Below, piece by piece: positions 8,832-14,976 of a DNA stretch of 17,679 bases (within the stretch, counting starts at the first letter, position 1; every line of letters begins with the position of its first letter). The translations under genes were made by a program, and so were the position numbers. The notes below the pieces were generated by a model. That model saw nothing but the letters and a program-made list of their open reading frames with translations. It had not been told where the DNA came from and did no database searches. Source of the DNA: Bacteroidota bacterium (lineage in GTDB: Bacteria; Bacteroidota; Bacteroidia; Bacteroidales; SZUA-534); contig JAIFNJ010000128.1 of NCBI GenBank assembly GCA_020047835.1, forward strand, positions 1 through 17,679, in the 5' to 3' direction.

Positions 8832-8863
8832 AAAAAATAGTTTTCCAGACTTTCCCACAGCAA
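8832..8863 (-). promoter_or_regulatory. Predicted proximal promoter of the TPR gene
   Basis: On the minus strand, TTG (8861-8863) is separated by 21 bases from TATTTTTT (8832-8839), a 7/8 match to TAnnTTTG. Transcription would start near 8827, about 11 bases before the ATG at 8816. A second box, TATTTTTG (8938-8945, exact consensus), lies further upstream but has no clear TTG partner. If used, it would give a leader of roughly 115 bases. Confidence 0.4.
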
Positions 8864-9067
8864 CCAATCCAATATCTGATAATGCTTTTAATAAATCAGT
8901 GAATTCGCTTAATACGCTGCTCAGTTTCAATTTTACACAAAAATAGTAGTTTTAAAATACTATCATTAAAGGAGCTAATTTTAAATGTATCGTCAAACAG
9001 AACATATAACGATGATAACTGTTTTTAAGTGCCTGCCGATACAAATAATAAACCATAAAAGGTAGAT

Positions 9068-9095
9068 GTATCAAATCAAGTAGTATTTTTGATAC
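9068..9095. repeat. Perfect 8-bp inverted repeat, possible operator of zwf
   Basis: GTATCAAA (9068-9075) and TTTGATAC (9088-9095) are exact reverse complements separated by 12 bases. The centre-to-centre distance is 20 bases, about two helical turns, as for dimeric regulators. The right arm contains the TTG that serves as the predicted zwf -33 element, so a bound protein would block the promoter. The regulator is unknown. Confidence 0.4.
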
Positions 9096-9123
9096 GAAGA
9101 TAATCGCATAAATTTTAACTTTA
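9089..9123 (+). promoter_or_regulatory. Predicted zwf promoter
   Basis: TTG (9089-9091) is followed after 17 bases by TAAATTTT (9109-9116), a 7/8 match to TAnnTTTG. An overlapping alternative -7 box, TAACTTTA (9116-9123), lies only five bases before the zwf ATG but is 24 bases from the TTG. Either way the leader is very short and has no Shine-Dalgarno sequence. Confidence 0.4.
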
Positions 9124-9128
9124 CAATC

Positions 9129-10652
9129 ATGAACCACCTTGAACCACATATTATAGTTATTTTCGGGGCATCGGGCGACTTGACCAAACGCAAGCTGATT
9201 CCTGCTTTGTACGATTTATACCTCCAAAACCTGTTGCCCGAAAAGTTTTTTATTGTTGGGGTTGGCCGTACCGAACTTTCGGATGTTGGTTTCCGTGAAA
9301 AAATGGCCGGTTGGTTACCCAATGATAGCGCAAGTGCAGACAAAATAGAATCGTTTTTGCAAACCACCTCTTATGTATCCATCGATACCGGGAATGCCGA
9401 CGATTATCATATCCTAAAAGATAAGCTGAACGAATTGAGAGCTGTGGCCGATATGCCCGAGAACTACATCTATTATCTGGCCACTCCGCCCGTTTTGTAC
9501 GAAAAAATTGCGCAAGGATTGACTCTTGCCGGCATAAACAAAGATGTGGAAGATGAATCGTGGAAACGCATCATTATTGAGAAGCCGTTTGGGGTTGATT
9601 ATCAGTCGGCCAAAGACCTGAACAAAAAGCTGATGTGTTATTTCAAAGAAGCTCAGATTTACCGCATCGACCATTATTTGGGTAAAGAAACAGTTCAGAA
9701 TATCTTGGTAATGCGGTTTGCCAACGGAATTTTTGAACCGCTGTGGAACCGGAACTACGTGCATCATGTGGAAATTACCTCATCGGAAGATTTGGGCATT
9801 GGTGGCCGTGGCGGCTATTACGACAAAGCCGGTGCGCTGCGTGATATGGTTCAAAACCATTTGTTACAATTGGTAGGCATTGTAGCCATGGAACCGCCCA
9901 TTCATGCGGAGTCAAAAGCAATCCGCAACGAAATGCTGAAAGTAATGCAGAGTTTGCGCCCAATCAAAGAAGAAGAAGTTCCACAATTTGTAATCCGTGG
10001 GCAATATACTGGGGCTACCTTAAAGGGAGAGCATTTGCCCGGTTACCGCGAAGAAGAAGGAGTTACACCGGAAAGCCGAACGGAAACCTATGTGGCCATG
10101 AAGTTTTTCATCGACAACTGGCGTTGGAACGGTGTTCCGTTTTACATCCGAACTGGTAAAAGGCTTCCCACTAAAGTTACCGAGATTGTGATCCATTTTA
10201 AAAAGTCGCCCCACCATATTTTCGCTTACCAGCACCAAAGCATTAACACGCACAACCAACTGGTAATAAGGGTTCAGCCCGATGAAGGATTGTTGTTCAA
10301 GTTTGGAATGAAAGTTCCCGGTACTGGTTTTAATGTGCAAACCGCCAATATGGATTTTCACTATTCAGAGGTGCAGGATATGAAAATTACTTCGGCTTAC
10401 GAACGATTACTGCTCGATTGTATGCAAGGTGATTCAACCCTTTACATACGGGGTGATGCTGTGGAAGAGGCATGGGCGTTTGTGCAGCCCATACTGGATG
10501 CTTGGAAAAACCATCCCGATATTCCGGTATATGGCTATCCGGCTGGTACTTGGGGTCCAGCAAATGCCGATTCATTGATTGAGGAACCGGAAATTACTTG
10601 GCGTTATCCATGTAAAAACCTGAGTAATGATGGGGAGTATTGCGAGCTTTAG
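9129..10652 (+). CDS. zwf: Glucose-6-phosphate 1-dehydrogenase
   Basis: A 507-residue enzyme of normal length that oxidises glucose-6-phosphate to 6-phosphogluconolactone with NADP+, the entry step of the oxidative pentose phosphate pathway in the cytoplasm. The N-terminal Rossmann fold shows IFGASGDLTKRKLIPALYDL. IIEKPFG is the conserved substrate/coenzyme loop. YRIDHYLGKETVQN is the family signature, with His182 in the phosphate-binding position, and DMVQNHLLQL carries the expected catalytic base His244. The C-terminus (YPCKNLSNDGEYCEL) looks like a native end, so the foreign DNA that follows did not truncate it. pgl would normally be expected directly after or near; here it is about 1.26 kb downstream. 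No gnd gene is in the window. Confidence 0.98.
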   Translation: MNHLEPHIIVIFGASGDLTKRKLIPALYDLYLQNLLPEKFFIVGVGRTELSDVGFREKMAGWLPNDSASADKIESFLQTTSYVSIDTGNADDYHILKDKLNELRAVADMPENYIYYLATPPVLYEKIAQGLTLAGINKDVEDESWKRIIIEKPFGVDYQSAKDLNKKLMCYFKEAQIYRIDHYLGKETVQNILVMRFANGIFEPLWNRNYVHHVEITSSEDLGIGGRGGYYDKAGALRDMVQNHLLQLVGIVAMEPPIHAESKAIRNEMLKVMQSLRPIKEEEVPQFVIRGQYTGATLKGEHLPGYREEEGVTPESRTETYVAMKFFIDNWRWNGVPFYIRTGKRLPTKVTEIVIHFKKSPHHIFAYQHQSINTHNQLVIRVQPDEGLLFKFGMKVPGTGFNVQTANMDFHYSEVQDMKITSAYERLLLDCMQGDSTLYIRGDAVEEAWAFVQPILDAWKNHPDIPVYGYPAGTWGPANADSLIEEPEITWRYPCKNLSNDGEYCEL

Positions 10653-10654
10653 AT

Positions 10655-10800
10655 ATAAGATACCAACCTAAAAATGGTTGAAAGACTACAAAGAACGTAA
10701 ACTTAAATTTGAGGATATTTTACACTATCAAACAATAATTGTTGCCCTTTAGGAAACCGACAGGTTAATGAAAGAAATTGATAACATTGAATTTGAGTAA
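10655..10800 (+). pseudogene. C-terminal remnant of a DNA methyltransferase/restriction enzyme (type ISP-like)
   Basis: Starting two bases after the zwf stop, the DNA reads IRYQPK in one frame (10655-10672). It then shifts, as if one A were lost from an A-run near 10670-10674, to WLKDYKERKLKFEDILHYQ, followed by TIIVAL, a TAG stop at 10750, and ETDRLMKEIDNIEFE ending with TAA at 10798. From memory this resembles the last 45-50 residues of Bacteroidota type ISP restriction-modification/N6-adenine methylases (pattern GYQPAQKWLKDRKGR...HYQKIIVALKETDRLMKEID). Restoring one A and turning TAG into AAG gives a continuous match. It has one frameshift, one nonsense codon and no 5' part, so it is dead. 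Its final TAA lies one base before the rhuM ATG, implying it once formed an operon with rhuM. Identity comes from recognition alone; no search was run. Confidence 0.6.
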
Positions 10801-10801
10801 T

Positions 10802-11818
10802 ATGGGAGAAAATAAATCACAAATAATTATATACCAAACCGAAAATGGAGAAACAAAATTAGATGTTCGTTTTCAGGACGAAACAGTTTGGCTTACACAA
10901 AAGCTTATGGCAGAATTGTTTCAAACAAGTCCGCAAAATATAACCATTCACCTTAAAAACATTTTTGAAGAAGGTGAATTGGACGAAGGTGCAACTTGTA
11001 ATGATTTCTTACAAGTTCAAAAAGAAGGAAACAGGGTAGTTAAACGCAATCAAAAGTTTTATAATCTTGATGCCATAATTTCAGTTGGTTATCGTATAAA
11101 ATCGCACGTAGCAACTAAATTCAGACAATGGGCAACACAACATATAAAAGAATATATTGTAAAAGGCTTTGTTCTGGATGATGAACGATTAAAAAATCCG
11201 GATTTACCTTTCGACTATTTCGAAGAACTTGAAAGACGAATACAGGATATTCGCACATCGGAAAAACGTTTTTACCGTAAAATAACCGATATTTATGCAA
11301 CAAGTGTTGATTATGACCCGACACTTGAAATTAGTTTAGATTTTTTTAAAACTGTTCAAAATAAGTTACATTGGGCAATTACAGGCCAAACTGCTGCTGA
11401 AATAATTAGCATGAGGTCTGATAGTACAAAAGAGAATATGGGCTTAACCAATTGGAGAGGTGATAAAATAAGAAAAACGGATGTTGCCATTGCCAAAAAT
11501 TATTTGAACAAAAATGAGATGTCTGCACTAAATAATTTAGTTGAACAATACTTAATTTTCGCTCAAGGACAAGCCCAACGTAGGATTCCAATGTATATGA
11601 ATGATTGGATTGAAAAATTAAACGGATTTTTAACTTTGAATGATAGGGAGATTTTAAACAATGCAGGCTCAATATCACAAGAATTAGCAAAAGAAAATGC
11701 TGAAAAAGAATATGAAAAGTTTAAAGATTCTGAACAAAAAATGATAACAGAAAGTGATTTTGAAAAAGCAATAAAAAAAATAGAAAATAATAAGAAGGTT
11801 AACTGGACAGGTAAGTAG
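10802..11818 (+). CDS. rhuM: RhuM-family (virulence protein RhuM/Fic-DOC N-terminal-like) protein
   Basis: A 338-residue protein with the typical RhuM opening SQIIIYQTENGETKLDVRF, then DETVWLTQKLMAELF, YNLDAIISVGYRIKS and TKFRQWAT. The family is named after Salmonella SPI-3 RhuM. Its biochemical role is unknown, but members are frequent in restriction-modification loci and other defence or mobile regions. A charged second half (about residues 140-330) is mostly helical and contains TGQTAAEIISMRSDS. No signal peptide or membrane segment is seen. I start at ATG 10802; a TTG at 10778 lies in the preceding remnant. The gene is visibly more A-rich than zwf and sits between two housekeeping genes, pointing to horizontal acquisition. 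In-frame reading continues for 26 codons after the TAG stop (11819-11896). Family call strong, function unknown. Confidence 0.88.
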   Translation: MGENKSQIIIYQTENGETKLDVRFQDETVWLTQKLMAELFQTSPQNITIHLKNIFEEGELDEGATCNDFLQVQKEGNRVVKRNQKFYNLDAIISVGYRIKSHVATKFRQWATQHIKEYIVKGFVLDDERLKNPDLPFDYFEELERRIQDIRTSEKRFYRKITDIYATSVDYDPTLEISLDFFKTVQNKLHWAITGQTAAEIISMRSDSTKENMGLTNWRGDKIRKTDVAIAKNYLNKNEMSALNNLVEQYLIFAQGQAQRRIPMYMNDWIEKLNGFLTLNDREILNNAGSISQELAKENAEKEYEKFKDSEQKMITESDFEKAIKKIENNKKVNWTGK

Positions 11819-11909
11819 CCCGAAATACCCAAGGATTTTATAACATCTAACAAGATGAGACACAAGACAGGTAGAATTAGCAGAACAAGAAATTAGGAAT
11901 ATTATAATA

Positions 11910-12650
11910 ATGAACTATAGAATTTATAAAACTAAAGAAGAACTTGTTAAATCATTAGCCGAAGAGCTATACCAATTCATAAATGGATTGAAAAAAGATA
12001 AGATAACCCTTGCCATTTCGGGAGGTACCACACCTTATATTTTGTTTGAGCAATGGGCAAAGTATTATTCTGAAAAGTTGCCGTGGAATAAACTTCATTT
12101 CTTTTGGGTGGATGAGCGCTGCGTGCCACCAACCAGCGATGAAAGCAACTACGGAAATACAAAAAAAACACTGTTTGATAAAATTAGTATTTCCAATCCA
12201 AACATTCACCGCATCATGGGAGAAAATCCGCCAAAACTAGAAGCCAGAAGGTATACCGAAGAAATAGCTGCCACCGTTGAGGCTGCTAATGGACGGCCCC
12301 GTTTTGATATCATTTTATTAGGCATGGGCGACGATGGTCATACGGCATCCATCTTTCCACCCCACATGGAACTGTTAACATCGGCAAAAGCGGTTGAGAC
12401 AACCCAAAATCCATATAACCTACAAAACCGCATCACTCTTACCGGTCCAGTTATCAACAATGCTGCGCAGGTTTATTTTTTGGTAACCGGAAAAAGCAAA
12501 GCACCAGTTATTTCCGCCATTTTTAAAAAGGAGAAAGGGTTTGAACTATTCCCCGCAGCGCATATTAAGCCAATGGATGGAAAATTAATTTGGGTGTTGG
12601 ATGAAGAGGCGGCAGATGGATTGCAGGATTCTGAACAGAATAAAATTTAA
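11910..12650 (+). CDS. pgl: 6-phosphogluconolactonase (SugarP isomerase/NagB-like type)
   Basis: A 246-residue enzyme hydrolysing 6-phosphogluconolactone, the product of Zwf, to 6-phosphogluconate. Its family signatures appear in order: LAISGGTTPYILF, FFWVDERCVPPTSDESNYG, LLGMGDDGHTASIFP and RITLTGPVINNA. They identify the NagB-fold (DevB) type rather than the beta-propeller Pgl of E. coli. Length is normal. Start ATG 11910 lies 91 bases after rhuM in an AT-rich spacer with no clear promoter or ribosome binding site. It may therefore depend on read-through from zwf or on sequences inside the inserted DNA. An alpha/beta hydrolase follows after 20 bases and is probably co-transcribed. Confidence 0.96.
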   Translation: MNYRIYKTKEELVKSLAEELYQFINGLKKDKITLAISGGTTPYILFEQWAKYYSEKLPWNKLHFFWVDERCVPPTSDESNYGNTKKTLFDKISISNPNIHRIMGENPPKLEARRYTEEIAATVEAANGRPRFDIILLGMGDDGHTASIFPPHMELLTSAKAVETTQNPYNLQNRITLTGPVINNAAQVYFLVTGKSKAPVISAIFKKEKGFELFPAAHIKPMDGKLIWVLDEEAADGLQDSEQNKI

Positions 12651-12670
12651 ACAATAAAGCATCCCTATAA

Positions 12671-13504
12671 ATGAAAAATTCCCTACTTTCCATAGTAATT
12701 ATAGTAATAAACCTTGTCACTGTTGCTCAGGAAACTAAGTATGAAACGCGGCAAAACATTCATTACTACAGCGATTCTTTAAACCAATTGGATGCATACA
12801 TAAATGAGAAATGCATGTTGGATGTGTACTACCCATTGAATACTAATAATTTTCCAACTATTGTTTGGTTCCACGGTGGCGGACTAACGGGAGGCAAAAA
12901 GGAAATCCCGGAAGCGCTTAAGGACAAAGGAGTTTGTATCGTAGGGGTTGGGTATCGGTTGTATCCAAAAGTAAAAGCCCCCGGATATATTGAGGATGCC
13001 GCTGCCGCAGTAAGTTGGGTTTTTAATAATATCACCCGATATGGGGGAGATTCTTCTTTAATCTTTATTTCCGGTCATTCAGCGGGAGGGTATTTGACTA
13101 GCATGATTGGGTTGGATAAATCATGGCTAAATAAGTATAAAATAGATGCAAACCGGATTGCCGGGCTGATTCCTTTTAGCGGGCAGGTAATCACACATTT
13201 TACAGTGCGGGAGGAAAGAGATATTCCTGCAAAGCAGCCTATAATTGACAGCTTAGCCCCGCTATACCATGTTCGGGCGGATGCTTCACCCTTATTGTTG
13301 ATTACCGGTGACCGGGAATTGGAACTATTGGGTAGGTATGAGGAGAATGCATACCTTATGAGGATGATGAAGGTATCAGGTCATAATAAAACTAAACTGT
13401 TAGAGTTGCAAGGTTATGGACATGGAATGACTGAACCCGCTTTCCCATTGCTGCTATTGGAAGTTGAGCGGATTGTAAAAGAGAAAAGCAGTAAACGACA
13501 ATAG
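12671..13504 (+). CDS. Secreted alpha/beta hydrolase (carboxylesterase-like)
   Basis: A 277-residue serine hydrolase with a signal peptide (MKNSLLSIVIIVINLVTVAQ, probable cleavage around residues 18-20), so it acts in the periplasm or outside. The oxyanion-hole motif HGGG is at 68-71. The nucleophile elbow GHSAGG puts the catalytic Ser at 137. The acid is likely Asp214 (TGDRE) and the His is His251 (YGHGM). The sequence YRLYP with EDAAAAVSWVFNNI is typical of the acetyl-esterase/kynurenine formamidase-like (BD-FAE) group. The natural substrate is unknown; acetylated sugars or small esters are possible. It starts 20 bases after pgl. No terminator is evident in the 145-base gap after it. Confidence 0.85.
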   Translation: MKNSLLSIVIIVINLVTVAQETKYETRQNIHYYSDSLNQLDAYINEKCMLDVYYPLNTNNFPTIVWFHGGGLTGGKKEIPEALKDKGVCIVGVGYRLYPKVKAPGYIEDAAAAVSWVFNNITRYGGDSSLIFISGHSAGGYLTSMIGLDKSWLNKYKIDANRIAGLIPFSGQVITHFTVREERDIPAKQPIIDSLAPLYHVRADASPLLLITGDRELELLGRYEENAYLMRMMKVSGHNKTKLLELQGYGHGMTEPAFPLLLLEVERIVKEKSSKRQ

Positions 13505-13637
13505 ATTGGAACTGGAGCATTAATAGTAGTTGACCGAAGAGAATCATACTTTTTATTGACAATTATGAAGCGGCTATAATATAAAATACCTACCTTGACT
13601 TTAATAATCTTAGCCATTAAGCATAATCAGTCGAAAA

Positions 13638-13645
13638 TACTTTTC
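13638..13645 (+). promoter_or_regulatory. Possible -7 promoter element of the YihY gene
   Basis: TACTTTTC matches TAnnTTTG in 7 of 8 positions and ends four bases before the ATG at 13650, the same geometry as at ppk1. No TTG lies at the expected -33 distance, so support is weak. It is listed because the spacing recurs in this window. Confidence 0.3.
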
Positions 13646-13649
13646 ACCT

Positions 13650-14969
13650 ATGATTAAAAAAGTAATTCATTACCTGGTTCACGATATCTGGAGGATACCG
13701 CTTACGAACTATTCCCGACGAAAGTCAAATTTGATTAATTTATTACGGATCATCATTATCTCAATTAAAGGATATTCCACCGATAAAATTGAGCTCCGGG
13801 CATCGGCTCTTACATTTTTTTCGATGCTTTCAGTGGTACCCTTGGTGGCAATGGCTTTGGCAATTGCTCAGGGCTTTGGTTTTGAGGCGGTTTTGCATGA
13901 TCAACTTGTTCAAAACCTTAAGGGTCAGGAAGTGGTGATAAATTGGATTTTGGAATTTGCCAATCGATTTCTTGTAACGCTGCAAGGTGGAGTAGTGGCT
14001 GGTTTTGGAATTGTGATTCTGATGTGGACCATCATGAGTGTTATGGGCAGTATTGAAAGTTCGTTCAACGATATTTGGCAAGTGAATAAATCGCGAACCT
14101 GGGCCCGCAAATTCAGCGATTATTTATCGATGATTCTAATTGCCCCAGTACTTATATTGCTGGCAAGCAGTCTTAAGGTTTACATAATTGCCAACATAAC
14201 CGAACTAACTGACAAATTTGCGGTGCTTGATTTCTTTGGCCCCACACTATTCTTTATGCTCAAGGCCATTCCTATTTTGCTTATTTGGCTGGTATTTGCC
14301 ATTATTTATGTGGTAATGCCCAATACAAAAGTAAAATGGTCGAGTGCTATAGTGGGGGCACTTATTGCCGGCACCTTATTTCACATATTGCAATGGGGGT
14401 ATATCAAATCGCAGATTGGCCTTAGTAAATACAATGCGGTATATGGAAGTTTTGCTGCGTTACCGTTTTTTCTTATCTGGCTGCAATACAGTTGGCTTAT
14501 ATTACTGTTTGGGGCTAAATTGTGTTTCTCGTACCAGAATGTGGAAAATTTTGAATACGAAAATGAAATTGAAAACCTGAGTGCTAAAAACCGGCAGTTA
14601 ATAGCATTGTTAATTGTAAGACAAGTAGTGAAGCGGTTTGAGCAAGGCGAAGAGCCCTATACGGCAGCTCAACTGGCCCATGAACTGGGAGCACCGGTGC
14701 GGCTGGTTCAGTCCATAGCGTATGAGATGATTGCGTGTAAGATTTTTTCGGAAGTGAGCACCGACAACCAAAAACTGGTGGGTTATCAGCCGGCTATTGA
14801 CATACAAAAAATTACCATTGGATTTGTATTGCAACGGCTTGGTAATAAGGGAAGTGAGCACTTACCCATTCAGGATAGCGAGATAATAGAGCGTCTTAAG
14901 TTGGTTCAGGAGCGCCTTTTTGATACAATTCAGCAGTCGGAGGGTAATAAACGACTTGCCGATTTATAA
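13650..14969 (+). CDS. YihY/virulence factor BrkB family inner-membrane protein
   Basis: A 439-residue membrane protein of the YihY/BrkB family, historically misnamed ribonuclease BN. Function is poorly known. ELRASALTFFSMLSVVPLVA is the family hallmark near residues 50-70. About six hydrophobic segments follow, including the stretches around VVAGFGIVILMWTIM, FSDYLSMILIAPVLILLASS, AIPILLIWLVFAIIYVVMP and SAIVGALIAGTLFHIL. The conserved YGSFAALPFFLIWLQYSW segment precedes the last helix. After about residue 305 comes a soluble C-terminal domain of roughly 130 residues with a winged-helix look (YTAAQLAHELGAPVRLVQSI), a common extension in Bacteroidota members. The downstream U32 gene starts seven bases after its stop, so the two are probably translated from one mRNA. 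Confidence 0.9.
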   Translation: MIKKVIHYLVHDIWRIPLTNYSRRKSNLINLLRIIIISIKGYSTDKIELRASALTFFSMLSVVPLVAMALAIAQGFGFEAVLHDQLVQNLKGQEVVINWILEFANRFLVTLQGGVVAGFGIVILMWTIMSVMGSIESSFNDIWQVNKSRTWARKFSDYLSMILIAPVLILLASSLKVYIIANITELTDKFAVLDFFGPTLFFMLKAIPILLIWLVFAIIYVVMPNTKVKWSSAIVGALIAGTLFHILQWGYIKSQIGLSKYNAVYGSFAALPFFLIWLQYSWLILLFGAKLCFSYQNVENFEYENEIENLSAKNRQLIALLIVRQVVKRFEQGEEPYTAAQLAHELGAPVRLVQSIAYEMIACKIFSEVSTDNQKLVGYQPAIDIQKITIGFVLQRLGNKGSEHLPIQDSEIIERLKLVQERLFDTIQQSEGNKRLADL

Positions 14970-14976
14970 ACAGAAT

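Larger units (their letters stand above)
8817..9128. other. Divergent intergenic region between the TPR gene and zwf
   Basis: This 312-base AT-rich stretch has no convincing gene. It holds two candidate promoters for the TPR gene, a candidate zwf promoter, and two inverted repeats. The first is TAGTA-g-TTTTAAAA-TACTA (8944-8962), abutting the distal -7 box on the minus strand. The second is GTATCAAA/TTTGATAC (9068-9095) over the zwf -33 region. The middle part (about 8965-9065) shows nothing recognisable. Confidence 0.5.

Noticed and set aside
10731..10743. Palindrome AACAAT-A-ATTGTT upstream of rhuM
   Set aside because: It falls inside the former coding sequence of the methylase remnant (codons for QTIIVA), so it is probably a by-product of coding.
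13552..13583. E. coli-like TTGACA ... TATAAT pair upstream of the YihY gene
   Set aside because: Only 13 bases separate the boxes (17 is ideal) and Bacteroidota do not use this consensus.
14920..14976. Upstream TTG start for the U32 gene
   Set aside because: It overlaps the YihY coding region, and the family normally begins with MELLAPGG, at 14977.
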